Positions 33,752-42,874 of a stretch of DNA of 64,000 nucleotides are shown here, in pieces; position 1 is the first letter of the stretch; each line of letters starts with the position of its first letter. Position numbers and translations under genes: made by a program. The notes under the pieces are model-generated. The model did no database searches. It was not told the DNA's origin and saw nothing but the letters and a program-made list of their open reading frames with translations. The stretch spans positions 62,001-126,000 of the forward strand of contig JAFLCC010000004.1 in assembly GCA_017302835.1 (NCBI GenBank), in the 5' to 3' direction. Origin of the DNA: Deltaproteobacteria bacterium (GTDB lineage: Bacteria; Bdellovibrionota; Bdellovibrionia; Bdellovibrionales; Bdellovibrionaceae).

Positions 33752-34696
33752 TCATTTTTTCTTAAACAAAGCTTTTACAAATTCGATCCGATAGTTATCT
33801 TGTCTCGCGAGGTCCTCTTTATCCCAGTTTTTTTTAATCTCCTTGAATAATTTCTTAACTTTGACTTTTTTGATCATCGATTGCGGGTAAAGGCTGGTAG
33901 TTACCGTTATTTGAGCATATTGTTTTAATCTATCGCCAAGTTTAAGGTTATGCTCTTCTACTTGCTTTTTTATCTTTTCCCTTTCCTCATCTGTTAACTC
34001 TACACTGTTTGATGGCTCTGCAGCCCTCTCCTTAGCCTCCAAGGTATTCTTTTCAAAAGGTTCCCCAGACAGCTCCTGCATCAATTCTTGAAAGGGGTCA
34101 CTATATCTTTTCTTAATTGCTCCTTCTGGCCCTGAACTATTAGATTCTGGCTGGCGCTCCTCTGTGGTTTTGGGCGACTCTATCTTTATAGAGGGTTCAC
34201 TCATCTTAGTGACTGGGTTAGGTTTTTCTTTTGCTTTCTGAATATTAGAAACATTTACTAGCTCTGATTTTTCACTGACAAAGGAATTAACCAACTTATC
34301 TATAACAGACTGCTCATCAAGTCCTGATAATTTTGAAATTATTTGAATGATTCGGGTTAGTGGAACAGGTGCTTCCAGCATCATATCCATTCTGATTTTT
34401 ACAATTTCGTCTGGAGGAATATCATATTCAGCTGGAAATATTAAGATTGTTTTACCCTGCCAACGTGTCATCTCTTTGAGTTTTTTTCCAACACTCAGGC
34501 TTGAGACCCGACTTGAGTTCCCAAAACAGATTAAAATCTCTGGATTAAAGGAAATAATTTGATCTTTAATAGTAAATTCATTGGTCAATCCAACCACATC
34601 AAAGCCCACTTTTTTTAACGAAGAATCCAGGGCTGTTAGTTCTGCAAAATCATCATAGACAAGTAATATTTTACTCATTAGTTTAATGTTAAGCAT
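33752..34696 (-). CDS. Protein with a degenerate receiver-like domain
   Basis: Residues 7-120 look like a CheY-type receiver: KILLVYDDFAELTALDSSL for strand 1/helix 1, ILICFGN for strand 3, and KTILIFPAE for strand 4. The acidic pair DD is present, but the phospho-acceptor Asp at the end of strand 3 is replaced (ICFGN), so it should not be phosphorylated in the usual way. Residues 150-235 are a Lys/Glu/Ser-rich linker, and the end is a basic helical stretch (IKKVKVKKLFKEIKKNW). The start could equally be the ATG at 34678 (MSKILLVYDD). No Shine-Dalgarno for either. Function unknown. Confidence 0.6.
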   Translation of the reverse strand: MLNIKLMSKILLVYDDFAELTALDSSLKKVGFDVVGLTNEFTIKDQIISFNPEILICFGNSSRVSSLSVGKKLKEMTRWQGKTILIFPAEYDIPPDEIVKIRMDMMLEAPVPLTRIIQIISKLSGLDEQSVIDKLVNSFVSEKSELVNVSNIQKAKEKPNPVTKMSEPSIKIESPKTTEERQPESNSSGPEGAIKKRYSDPFQELMQELSGEPFEKNTLEAKERAAEPSNSVELTDEEREKIKKQVEEHNLKLGDRLKQYAQITVTTSLYPQSMIKKVKVKKLFKEIKKNWDKEDLARQDNYRIEFVKALFKKK

Positions 34697-34769
34697 CTAA
34701 TTTGGACTTAACAAGATGTTAACGACTCATGAATTTAAGGCTAGTCTATTGCCTAGGAAATGACATAGA

Positions 34770-35873
34770 ATGAAGTTTTTTAGAGGAAAAAAAGCGTTTC
34801 TTTATATCTTTTTCGAAACTCTACCAAGTTTTATTCTTGGCCTATTAGTTTTTATTTTTATTATTTTAATGTTCCAAGTTCTACGCCTTACTGAGTTTGC
34901 TCTCGTTCATGGAGTTGAATGGCAAACCCTTAGCGAGATCATTATTTATATTTGCATTTCGATGTTACCCATTTTATTCCCTATGAGTTTGCTATTTTGC
35001 ATCTTACTCACCTATGGTAGATTGAGCCAGGATTCTGAAATCGTCGCTTTAAAGGCTTGTGGTTTATCCATGAAAACCATTTTAGCACCGGCTCTCTCTC
35101 TTGCCTTCGTTATATCAATTATTTCTGCAGAAACCTCCTTTGAATTGGCACCTTGGGGCAACCGTCAATTTGAAGTGTTGTTTACCAAACTAGGAAACAC
35201 CAAAGCGGCGGCAACGATCAAAGCAGGCACCTTTTCCGAAGGTTTTTTTGATCTGGTTGTTTACGCGAACGAAGTCAATAGCGACTCAGGCGAGCTCAAA
35301 AATGTATTCATTTACAACGAAAGAAATACAGACTCCCCCATTACAATTATAGCCAAAAATGGAAAACTCATGCCTGATCCAATGAATCCAGGTCACAAAG
35401 TTTTACTGCGACTCATTGATGGAGATATCCATCGTCGAAGCGAGAATCATACAAAAATTAAATTTTCTACTTATGACTTACAGCTTATTGATCCCATTAA
35501 AAATGAAATCAAAGAAAAATCACCGCAATCCATGACTCTCTCTGATTTAAAATCTTTAAAAGACGACCAAAGTCTTCCACCTGAAGACCAAAGGATTTAT
35601 ATTGTTGAATATCATAAACGTTGGGCTATTTCTGTTTTATGCTTTATTTTTGGAATGGTGGGCGTTGGACTTGGCATTGATAATAATAGAAGAGAGCAAA
35701 AAACAAGCGGTTTTGTCCTTTCAATCCTAGTTATTATTACTTATTGGATTCTGTATGTGACCTTCGAAGGCTTTGCCAGGTCTGGAACCTTTTCCCCTAT
35801 CCTAGCTATTTGGACGCCTAATATTTTATTTGGAATCTATGGACTTAAGCAACTCAGAAAACAATGGTCCTAA
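34770..35873 (+). CDS. LPS export ABC transporter permease (LptF/LptG family)
   Basis: Inner-membrane part of the LptB2FG machine that moves LPS to the surface. Three helices at the start (LPSFILGLLVFIFIILMFQVL; IIIYICISMLPILFPMSLLF with LLTYGRLSQDSEIVALKACGLS, the coupling-helix motif; and ILAPALSLAFVISIIS), then a periplasmic beta-jellyroll (residues about 130-265) and three C-terminal helices from about 285 (WAISVLCFIFGMVGVGLGI). Length 367 is normal. Whether F or G cannot be settled; no partner permease is next to it. It is divergent from the pseudo-receiver gene. Confidence 0.88.
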   Translation: MKFFRGKKAFLYIFFETLPSFILGLLVFIFIILMFQVLRLTEFALVHGVEWQTLSEIIIYICISMLPILFPMSLLFCILLTYGRLSQDSEIVALKACGLSMKTILAPALSLAFVISIISAETSFELAPWGNRQFEVLFTKLGNTKAAATIKAGTFSEGFFDLVVYANEVNSDSGELKNVFIYNERNTDSPITIIAKNGKLMPDPMNPGHKVLLRLIDGDIHRRSENHTKIKFSTYDLQLIDPIKNEIKEKSPQSMTLSDLKSLKDDQSLPPEDQRIYIVEYHKRWAISVLCFIFGMVGVGLGIDNNRREQKTSGFVLSILVIITYWILYVTFEGFARSGTFSPILAIWTPNILFGIYGLKQLRKQWS

Positions 35874-36042
35874 AACTTATTCCCATAAATAGAGCGATGC
35901 AGTAGCTTCCTTACCACCATAGTCTTCCTTGACTACATCGCCCCTCCCTTAGAGATATGTTAAGCCCCTTTCATTATTTATTTCAAAGACTTTTTTCATT
36001 TATTTTCATTTTTATTTAAGCCATCGCGTAAAAACTTAGCAA

Positions 36043-36954
36043 TTAAATAAAATCATAAAAATCTTGATAACAAGTAATGACAATTCCACCTAGTTTAATT
36101 AAATCATGACTCCCTTTAAAGTTAGAATCCAAAGGGTGTCCAGGCAAAACAAATAATTTTTTTCCCATCTCTAAAATGAAATTTCCAGTGATTAAACTTC
36201 CACTTTTTTCTTTGGCCTCAATGACTAAGCATATCTGATTCAAGGCGGCAATTAGCCTATTTCTGTACTTAAAGTGAAATTTTCTCATTTCCTCAAAAGG
36301 GTAAAATTCACTTATGAGGCAGCCTCCATTTTCAATTATTATAGCAGCTATTTTTTTAATTGATAAGGGGTACATATCCCCCAATCCAGAAGGAAGAATC
36401 GCAATGGTTTTCTTTCTTGAATTAATGCTCATTTGATGAACCCATTGGTCTACTCCTATGGCACCCCCACTCACGGTTACCCAATCAGATTGAATAATCA
36501 TTTTTTTTAATTCCAAGCTCATCCAATGAAGGCTCTTCTCAGTGGGATTTCTTGAACCAACAACCGTGACCTTGTAAGAATCCTTCCAACAAGGAGAACC
36601 CATATAGCTAAAGATCAAAGGGGGGTCTGTTAAAAAATAAAACTCGGGGGGATAGTCCTCATCACCATAAACAACATACTGACAAGGAACTTTACTTTCT
36701 AATAAATCATTGAATTCACTCTTAGAAAAGATATCATTAAGAATTTCCGCGTTCAAAATATTTATAATTTCCTTTGTTTGTTGAAAACTCCTTCTTGGGT
36801 TCTGTTTTAAAAATTCAAGAAATTCATTTTGAAAGATAAAATATTTTTTTTGACGTCCTAAACAGAAAAGTAAAGCAGATAATTCATTCATGAACTTTGA
36901 GACTTCAATTATGAAACCGGCTTCTTCTTTGTCTTTTTTTATAATGGCGATCAA
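36043..36954 (-). CDS. dprA: DNA processing protein A (DprA/Smf)
   Basis: Loads RecA on incoming single-stranded DNA in natural transformation. The extended Rossmann fold is complete: YVVYGDEDYPPEFYFLTDPPLIFSYMG, VTVVGSRNPTEKS, VTVSGGAIGVDQWVHQ, TIAILPSGLGDMYP, LISEFYPFEE, HFKYRNRLIAALNQICLVIEAKEKSGSLIT and LFVLPGHPLDSNFKGSHDLIKLGG. The frame opens with TTG at 36954 and no Shine-Dalgarno; ATG 36891 (MNELSALLFCLG) is also possible and matches the usual start of the SAM-like domain. There is no C-terminal winged helix, as in shorter family members. It follows the LysM gene by 54 bases. Confidence 0.92.
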   Translation of the reverse strand: MIAIIKKDKEEAGFIIEVSKFMNELSALLFCLGRQKKYFIFQNEFLEFLKQNPRRSFQQTKEIINILNAEILNDIFSKSEFNDLLESKVPCQYVVYGDEDYPPEFYFLTDPPLIFSYMGSPCWKDSYKVTVVGSRNPTEKSLHWMSLELKKMIIQSDWVTVSGGAIGVDQWVHQMSINSRKKTIAILPSGLGDMYPLSIKKIAAIIIENGGCLISEFYPFEEMRKFHFKYRNRLIAALNQICLVIEAKEKSGSLITGNFILEMGKKLFVLPGHPLDSNFKGSHDLIKLGGIVITCYQDFYDFI

Positions 36955-37008
36955 TTCTTGTTCGAGAAACGAACTCCAGATAAGATCGGAACTAATGCAT
37001 TCTCAATA

Positions 37009-38556
37009 TCATTTTTCAACTGGAGCTTCTTCTGGCCCAAACTCATTATCTGGATTTGCATTTGGATTTGCATTTGGAATATTTTCATTTGAAATGACCT
37101 CCTCACCAGACAAAGAACTACTTGCAGCGACTGAATCTTCCAATAGATTTGAACCAACAAAGTCCTTAACAAAAACCTGTTGATAAATTTTTAGTACATA
37201 ACCTACAGAATAGTTTTCTGTGGAATCTACTATAAGTATTTTTCCAATTTTTTCCTGGTTTTCAGTAATAAAAGAATTATTATTCCGCGAATTTGTATTA
37301 GCGAATATAGGTACTATCTTGCCCGTAGTATATCCAGATTGAGCTCCTTGATTTAAAACGACAAAAGAGCTCTGCCCGACAAGTTTATTGTCATTTAAAT
37401 TGCCAAATATTTTCCCTTGGGATGCAGAGGTTTCTTCGCCGTCCTTATCGATGAAATCTTTCATGTCTCCAGCCATAAGCAAGGATCCCTTTGAAACAAA
37501 AGTCCTAGCTTTTTTTACGATCGCTCGGTATATACCAAGTTCTGAATTGACTACATTTAAAACTTCAACTTCCCCTTCTATTTCATATAAAAAAATTTTT
37601 CCTAAACCTTGATTGGCATCACTCATTTGTTTAGGTTTTCTTAAAACCGTAAATTTCTTAGTCTCTGCATTGTCTAGCTTTACATAAACATTTTGATAAA
37701 CGGAGGCACCCTTTTTTCCAACTTCCATTTCAGCTACCGTTCCCATTGAAACTATTGGCTCTTCACTTAAAACAAATTCCAAATTCACAACAGGTTTCTT
37801 TTCTGCGATAACCCTTTCGCTTAACTCGATTGATTTTTCAGAACTAAAATACTTTTCTGGAAAATCAGGAAATGACTTGGGAATTTTATTTGCCGATAAA
37901 CCTTCTTTTCGATCCGCTGGCGACTCCTCTGACCGAGTCATTTTTGTCGATGACTTCTCTGGTTCTGGATCTGAATTTTCTTCGCTTTTCTCTTCTTTCT
38001 CTGCAATAGCTAATGAAGGAACTTCCCCCTTGGAGCCAGGGAAAAACAGAATCTTCATTTTGGGATCGATCTCGTGTGGATTAAAAATAGTTTGTTTATT
38101 AAGTGCCCATAGCTTTGGCCAAAAAAATGGATCGCCAAAAAGAGTTTTTGAAATGTCCCATAACGTGTCGCCTTTTTGTACCAAATATGTCTCTGATTTT
38201 CTTTTTCCTACGACTTTTTCCCAGCTCTCAAGTGGCATCGTGGTCTTATTATAGTCTTCATAAATTTTGTGAAATTTTTCTTCCAAATTCACATTCGGGT
38301 CAGAACCAGAAGAACGAGGCGTTTCAGATAACTGAGGTACTTTCAAATTTTCTGGTATAACTGGCGCCGTCAGCTCTTTAGGAGGTGTTGTTACCACTGC
38401 CGGCGACATGAGCTCGTTAACAGGAACCTCGATACTCACAGGCTCCTTGGCGGGTAAGGCTTCTGAGGGTTTAGATACGTTTTCTAAATCTAAGGAGAGT
38501 TCCTCTTCCGCCTTAAGTGTTAAAGCTATAATTAATATAAAAATTATTTTTTTCAT
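37009..38556 (-). CDS. LysM-domain exported protein
   Basis: A short signal peptide (MKKIIFILIIALTLKA-EEE) leads a Pro/Glu/Val-rich linker (to about residue 120), one LysM domain (TYLVQKGDTLWDISKTLFGDPFFWPKLWALNKQTIFNPHEIDPKMKI), a second acidic linker, and a strand-rich region with three repeat-like beta units (YQNVYVKLDNAETKKFTVLRK..., LYEIEGEVEVLNVVNSELGIYRAIV). It should bind peptidoglycan. The tail has the two-unit repeat NANPNANPD. It is coupled to the TPR gene upstream by TAATG and followed by dprA. In related genomes I believe a LysM protein commonly stands before dprA. Confidence 0.85.
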   Translation of the reverse strand: MKKIIFILIIALTLKAEEELSLDLENVSKPSEALPAKEPVSIEVPVNELMSPAVVTTPPKELTAPVIPENLKVPQLSETPRSSGSDPNVNLEEKFHKIYEDYNKTTMPLESWEKVVGKRKSETYLVQKGDTLWDISKTLFGDPFFWPKLWALNKQTIFNPHEIDPKMKILFFPGSKGEVPSLAIAEKEEKSEENSDPEPEKSSTKMTRSEESPADRKEGLSANKIPKSFPDFPEKYFSSEKSIELSERVIAEKKPVVNLEFVLSEEPIVSMGTVAEMEVGKKGASVYQNVYVKLDNAETKKFTVLRKPKQMSDANQGLGKIFLYEIEGEVEVLNVVNSELGIYRAIVKKARTFVSKGSLLMAGDMKDFIDKDGEETSASQGKIFGNLNDNKLVGQSSFVVLNQGAQSGYTTGKIVPIFANTNSRNNNSFITENQEKIGKILIVDSTENYSVGYVLKIYQQVFVKDFVGSNLLEDSVAASSSLSGEEVISNENIPNANPNANPDNEFGPEEAPVEK

Positions 38557-39062
38557 TATTTATTAATTAACTTCATTTCCATCTCTGCCCTATAATATTC
38601 AGGAGACAGCGGGTATTTCTTTCTAACTTCCGTAAACACTTCCGTAGCCTGCTCGGCCAAATTCATTTTTTTATAAGCCATTGCCTTGCCAAACTTAGCA
38701 GCAACTACCTTATTACTTAGAGGGTAGCTGGTGATTATTCTCTGGAAATGTTTTAAAGAATCTGTATATTTTTTTTCTTCTAAAGCTAATTTTCCAGCAA
38801 GGTATATAGCATTATCCAGATAAGAGCTCAGAGGGAATTTTTTAATAAAGGAATTAAGCCTGATATTTAAGACTTTATATTTTCCGGCTTGATAATCAGA
38901 AATTATTTCTGAATAAAACTGAATATCCGTCTTAGAATCTTTTACTCCTTCAAGCTCTTTTATAAGATCATTATAATTGCTTTGCGCTATATTTGTTTGC
39001 TTAGCCGCGAATAAAGGAGTTGAGATGCATAAAAATAAAGCAATATATGTTTTAATTTTCAT
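38556..39062 (-). CDS. Exported TPR protein (CpoB/YbgF- or BamD-like)
   Basis: GGAGG 6 bases before the ATG. Signal peptide IKTYIALFLCISTPLFA-AKQ (no lipobox Cys). The mature 148 residues are TPR units: DYQAGKYKVLNIRLNSFIKKFPLS, NAIYLAGKLALEEKKYTDSLKHFQRIITSYPLS, KFGKAMAYKKMNLAEQATEVFTEVRKKYPLS. The repeat KFP/SYP/KYPLS ends are typical of CpoB and BamD TPRs. Likely periplasmic, acting with the envelope machinery. Its stop overlaps the LysM gene start (TAATG), so the pair is coupled. Confidence 0.8.
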   Translation of the reverse strand: MKIKTYIALFLCISTPLFAAKQTNIAQSNYNDLIKELEGVKDSKTDIQFYSEIISDYQAGKYKVLNIRLNSFIKKFPLSSYLDNAIYLAGKLALEEKKYTDSLKHFQRIITSYPLSNKVVAAKFGKAMAYKKMNLAEQATEVFTEVRKKYPLSPEYYRAEMEMKLINK

Positions 39063-39322
39063 TTATAACCTCCATAAAATTATGACACATATTCTTTTTT
39101 TTCAGCAAGTAAAGTTATCCACAAAAAATGTTATAAACTATATCTTCTAGACCTTAGACTATAGTTATTTCAAGGGTTTCACCTCTTTGCTGAGTATTTC
39201 ATCATTTCCTTTAACCCTTACAAAGTGCCTTTTTTTTAAGATCCGAAAAGCAAAAATTATTCATATAATTTCATTTTTTATCTACTTTTAAACATGGACC
39301 ATATTTTGATTAACTATCTAGA

Positions 39323-40243
39323 ATGCCAATAATTTTATTAATTTTATTAATTTTTAGCCACCATCTTAATTTTAATCTGAATAAATACTTTACAAATTTT
39401 TCGAAAATTGCAAACTTACAATGTAATGAAACAATAAGTTCAACCAGTCACTATTCTGGACTTTTTCAAAGTTTCTTATGTGGAAATAAACTTGATAAAT
39501 CCTTACCTAAAGAAACGCTTATCAAAGCAGGAGTTTATCATCTTATTGTTGTTTCAGGTGGACACTTTTTGTTTTTAGATTTCATATTAAATTTTCTTAA
39601 AATCCCACTTTTTCTTCGTTGTTTGTTTTTATTTATTTATTACTTAGCCACAGGGTTACAGGCGCCTGGCTTTCGCGCCTTGATTCACATTTTATTTTCA
39701 ATACTCATTTCTTTCAGCTCTGTAAGTACTTCTAGATTAAACAAGCTTGTATTTTCTGGAATCATTTGTTTGATTTTAAACAACTCCTACTGGCGCTCAT
39801 TAAGTTTTTGGCTTAGTTTTTCTGTGTGCTTGGCTCTGACAACCACCAAAACTCTTTTCTTTAACGAAAAGCCCATTAATAAGTTTATTATTGAAAATAT
39901 CACCATTTATATTTTTTTAATGCCCTTTTTAATCACGCTCAGTTACAGCCATCCACTGACCCTATTTATTGGAAGCATCTTGGTGACACCCTCCTTCTAT
40001 TTTTTAACTATAAGTACCCTTCTAATTTTTATTTTTAAGGTTTTACATCTTAACCTTTGGATTTACGAATATGATAAAATCATAAAATTTTATTTTGATT
40101 TTTTAGATCAAGTGGGAAGTTTTTCATCTTATAAAAATAACTTGCCTTGGAGTTGGTCGTGGTTTTGGACTTATCTTTTTATTTTATTTATTATGGGCCA
40201 CTTCATCAAAGTCATACTCGAAAGAAAATCAACCCATGTTTAG
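39323..40243 (+). CDS. ComEC/Rec2 competence-domain membrane protein, channel part only
   Basis: ComEC moves single-stranded DNA across the inner membrane in transformation. The hallmark AGVYHLIVVSGGHFLFLDFIL (usually AGxxHLLAISGxH) lies at about residues 70-90, followed by LATGLQAPGFRALIHILFSI (usually GxxPSxxRA) and multiple hydrophobic helices. The protein has 306 residues, whereas full ComEC has 600-800 and ends in a metallo-beta-lactamase-like domain that is missing here. The small OB-like N-terminal domain is reduced to about 60 residues with two Cys (LQCNETIS, FLCGN). No Shine-Dalgarno is obvious. It overlaps the next gene by 8 bases. Confidence 0.75.
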   Translation: MPIILLILLIFSHHLNFNLNKYFTNFSKIANLQCNETISSTSHYSGLFQSFLCGNKLDKSLPKETLIKAGVYHLIVVSGGHFLFLDFILNFLKIPLFLRCLFLFIYYLATGLQAPGFRALIHILFSILISFSSVSTSRLNKLVFSGIICLILNNSYWRSLSFWLSFSVCLALTTTKTLFFNEKPINKFIIENITIYIFLMPFLITLSYSHPLTLFIGSILVTPSFYFLTISTLLIFIFKVLHLNLWIYEYDKIIKFYFDFLDQVGSFSSYKNNLPWSWSWFWTYLFILFIMGHFIKVILERKSTHV

Positions 40244-40448
40244 AACAGGGATCATTATATTTTTTCTCGTATTTTCCACAATTGAGGCTGGAGTAGGAAC
40301 AAAAGAATTTAAAACTTCAGCCCATAACTCCAGCAGAAAATCCAACAGCGAAAATACTGTCCATAAGTTCCATAATTACCATGGGTTCCATAATTTCCAT
40401 AAAAAGAAATCAAAAAAAATTAGAAAAAAATCAGATCTATCTAAATAG
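40236..40448 (+). CDS. Small His/Lys-rich secreted peptide coupled to the ComEC-like gene
   Basis: The ATG lies inside the last codons of the ComEC-like gene (8-base overlap), so translation is coupled. Signal peptide MFRTGIIIFFLVFSTIEA-GVG, then about 50 mature residues, strongly basic, with a His/Phe/Lys motif HKFHNYHGFHNFHKKKSKK near the end. It has no Cys. Such a peptide might bind DNA, polyanions (LPS) or metal ions in the periplasm; this is inference. No family known to me. The next gene is convergent. Confidence 0.6.
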   Translation: MFRTGIIIFFLVFSTIEAGVGTKEFKTSAHNSSRKSNSENTVHKFHNYHGFHNFHKKKSKKIRKKSDLSK

Positions 40449-40486
40449 TCTCTAAGTTTTTATCAATGGATTGGCGAACCCCTTTT

Positions 40487-41599
40487 TTAGTGCTTTGGTT
40501 TGTAAGCTCTAAACTCCATGTGAAGATCATGAGCCACGGGTTCATAACAAACGTACCCATTGTACACATTTATTCCTTTTAATAAAGCTGCGTCTTTGGC
40601 CACTGCATCTTCCACGCCCATTGCGGCAATCATTGAGCCGTACTTTAAAGTCATATTTGTTAAGGCATAAGTAGATGTCCTTGGTACAACTCCAGGCATG
40701 TTTGGAACGCAATAATGAATGACCCCATCGACTTCATAGGTCGGTTGCTGGTGCGAGGTTGGCCTGCAGGTTTCAATACATCCCCCCTGATCCACGGCCA
40801 CATCCACGACGACAGAACCCTTTGACATGCTCGAAACAAGTTCCTTACTTACGAGGGTTGGAGCTTTCTGACCTGTGATAAGGACCCCGCCAATCAGTAA
40901 ATCACAATCTCTTACAGCTTCCTCAATATTCTTTGTATTTGAATACAAGGTCATCAGACGTCCTTGGAAAATATCATCTAGATATTCTAATCTTGCCGTA
41001 TTTAAATCTAATACAGTCACATTAGCACCAAGTCCCATGGCCATTTTGGCAGCATTAGTTCCTACAACGCCCCCACCTATAATCGTCACTTTGGCAGGTC
41101 GAACACCTGTAACTCCACCCAGTAAAATCCCTTTACCACCGTGATCTTTTTGTAAATAAAACGCACCGATTTGGGTTGCCATTCTTCCTGCTACTTCACT
41201 CATAGGTTTTAATAAAGGCAAAGATCCATCTGGTAATTGAATGGTTTCATAGGCAATAGCTTTTACCTTTCTTTCACAAAGCACCTTTGTTAATTTTGGT
41301 TCTGCAGCTAAGTGTAGGTAGGTGTACAAAATTTGATTTTCTCTTAATAATTCATACTCATCAGAAAGCGGTTCTTTCACCTTCATGATCATATCTGCTT
41401 TTTTATAAACTTCAGCTTTGGTATCTAAAATCTTAGCACCCATTTTTACGTACTGCTCATTTGTAATCTGAGATCCCAGCCCTGCATCTTTTTCAATATA
41501 AACAGTATTGCCTTCTTTAACTAATTGCTTAACACCCGCCTCGGTTATGCCAACACGGTTTTCACTGATCTTAATTTCTTTTGGTACCCCAATAATCAT
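40487..41599 (-). CDS. ald: Alanine dehydrogenase
   Basis: NAD-dependent interconversion of L-alanine with pyruvate and ammonia. The start [23 protein letters not shown] is the family signature, the active-site Lys is in the MKVKEPL block, and the conserved His lies in YLHLAAEP. The NAD Rossmann motif is [28 protein letters not shown], and the C-terminal part has [15 protein letters not shown] and [21 protein letters not shown]. Length of 370 residues is exact. AGGAG lies before the ATG. It is followed in transcription by no gene and preceded by the small Lys-rich gene 15 bases upstream. Confidence 0.96.
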   Translation of the reverse strand: MIIGVPKEIKISENRVGITEAGVKQLVKEGNTVYIEKDAGLGSQITNEQYVKMGAKILDTKAEVYKKADMIMKVKEPLSDEYELLRENQILYTYLHLAAEPKLTKVLCERKVKAIAYETIQLPDGSLPLLKPMSEVAGRMATQIGAFYLQKDHGGKGILLGGVTGVRPAKVTIIGGGVVGTNAAKMAMGLGANVTVLDLNTARLEYLDDIFQGRLMTLYSNTKNIEEAVRDCDLLIGGVLITGQKAPTLVSKELVSSMSKGSVVVDVAVDQGGCIETCRPTSHQQPTYEVDGVIHYCVPNMPGVVPRTSTYALTNMTLKYGSMIAAMGVEDAVAKDAALLKGINVYNGYVCYEPVAHDLHMEFRAYKPKH

Positions 41600-41614
41600 T
41601 TTGAACTCCTTTAC

Positions 41615-41767
41615 TTATTTCTCTTTTTTAGCTGCAACTTTAGTTTTTTTCTCTTCATTATTTTTAGAGGTTTTGGCGCTTGATTTTTTGGTTGCCTCAT
41701 AGGCTTCCTTTGAACTCTTGCCTTGTTTCACTAAATTAGCAATTTCTTCTTTTCTTTTCTTATTCAT
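41615..41767 (-). CDS. 50-residue Lys/Glu-rich small protein
   Basis: ATG 41767 is preceded by AAGGAAGG at 7 bases, an excellent ribosome binding site. The frame gives MNKKRKEEIANLVKQGKSSK, then EAYEATKKS and a Lys-rich tail ending KKTKVAAKKEK. The first 25 residues look like an amphipathic helix; the tail resembles a histone-H1-like basic tail. It may bind nucleic acid or act on its neighbour. It ends 15 bases before ald, so both are likely on one transcript. No family recognised. Confidence 0.7.
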   Translation of the reverse strand: MNKKRKEEIANLVKQGKSSKEAYEATKKSSAKTSKNNEEKKTKVAAKKEK

Positions 41768-41886
41768 AAAAATACCTTCCTTTTATTTAAAAAAAACATG
41801 ATGATGTTTTTATAAAATTGAAAAGCAAAGGTTACAATCAATTTAAAATTTTAGGACCTTTATAGAAGCAAAGCGAAAGGGTTTTT

Positions 41887-42846
41887 ATGCAACACAACAG
41901 ACTGGGAAAAGCTGGCCTTAAGATTTCTGAACTTTCCTTTGGCTCCTGGGTCACTTTCCACAATCAGCTTTCTATAAAGGAAGTCATGGATACCATGTCT
42001 ATTGCTTACGATCATGGAGTCAACTTTTTTGATAATGCTGAAGTCTATGCCCATGGAAAGTCAGAAGAAATAATGGGGGAAGCCCTTAAGAAGCTGGCTT
42101 GGCCCCGAATGAAGTATATGGTTTCAACCAAGTTTTTTTGGGGAATTTCAGATGGCCCAAATGAAAAAAATACCCTCAACAGAAAATACCTCCTTCATGC
42201 CATGGAATGCAGTCTGAAAAGATTTTCTTTAGAATATGTTGATATCGTTTACTGCCATCGTCCAGATCCCCATACTCCTCTAGAAGAAACCGTCTGGGCC
42301 ATGCATGACATTATTTCTAAAGGACAAGCCCTTTATTGGGGCACAAGTGAATGGAGCGCTGATGAAATAAGAGCGGCCTATCTGATAGCGGAAAAACATC
42401 ATCTTCACAAACCTATTGTCGAGCAACCTCAATATAACTTATTTCACCGAGCCAAAGTGGAACATGAGTTTTCTCGCCTCTATGAAGACTTTGGCGTAGG
42501 GCTTACTACTTGGTCTCCCCTCAGCAGTGGTCTATTGAGCGGTAAATATCTAGATAAAATTCCCAACAACTCCCGAGCTCAGATGAAATCCATGTCCTGG
42601 CTTCGAGAAGAAATTGATAATGAAAAGAAAAAAAATCAAATAAAGCAGTTTTGTATTTTAGCTTCTGATCTGAGCATGAAACCTTCTCAATTAGCCATTT
42701 CCTGGTGTTTAACAAATCCCCATGTCTCAAGTGTTATTTTAGGAGCTAGCTCTAATGATCAGCTCATTGAAAACCTGAAATCAACAGAATATAAAAAGCT
42801 GTTAACTCCTGAGATTGTTTTGAAACTGAATACGATATTTTGCTAA
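41887..42846 (+). CDS. Aldo/keto reductase (AKR6/Kv-beta-like)
   Basis: NADPH-dependent reduction of aldehydes or ketones in the cytoplasm. The catalytic tetrad is visible: Asp in NFFDNAEVYAHGKSEE, Tyr in the same block, Lys in YMVSTKFFWG, and His in DIVYCHRPDP. The NADP-binding end reads WSPLSSGLLSGKY and SSVILGASSNDQLIENL. Length 319 fits. The pattern LGKAGLKISELSFGSWVTF with the W-rich YWGTSEWSADEI is that of the YghZ / Kv-channel beta-subunit group. The physiological substrate is unknown. It diverges from the small Lys-rich gene. Confidence 0.92.
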   Translation: MQHNRLGKAGLKISELSFGSWVTFHNQLSIKEVMDTMSIAYDHGVNFFDNAEVYAHGKSEEIMGEALKKLAWPRMKYMVSTKFFWGISDGPNEKNTLNRKYLLHAMECSLKRFSLEYVDIVYCHRPDPHTPLEETVWAMHDIISKGQALYWGTSEWSADEIRAAYLIAEKHHLHKPIVEQPQYNLFHRAKVEHEFSRLYEDFGVGLTTWSPLSSGLLSGKYLDKIPNNSRAQMKSMSWLREEIDNEKKKNQIKQFCILASDLSMKPSQLAISWCLTNPHVSSVILGASSNDQLIENLKSTEYKKLLTPEIVLKLNTIFC

Positions 42847-42874
42847 GAAAAACTATCTTTTTAACTAATACATT

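Noticed and set aside
36960-36974. GTTCG/CGAAC mini hairpin just before the dprA TTG start
   Set aside because: Five-base stem only, and the real dprA start may lie further downstream; no evidence for control.
37009-37090. NANPNANPD repeat in the tail of the LysM protein
   Set aside because: Two copies of a 12-base unit in a low-complexity acidic/Asn tail; simple slippage explains it. The likeness to malaria NANP repeats is accidental.
39115-39123. Perfect DnaA-box consensus TTATCCACA in the gap before the ComEC-like gene
   Set aside because: Only one box is present, with no cluster and no dnaA, dnaN or gidA nearby. A single 9-mer is expected by chance and does not make an origin.
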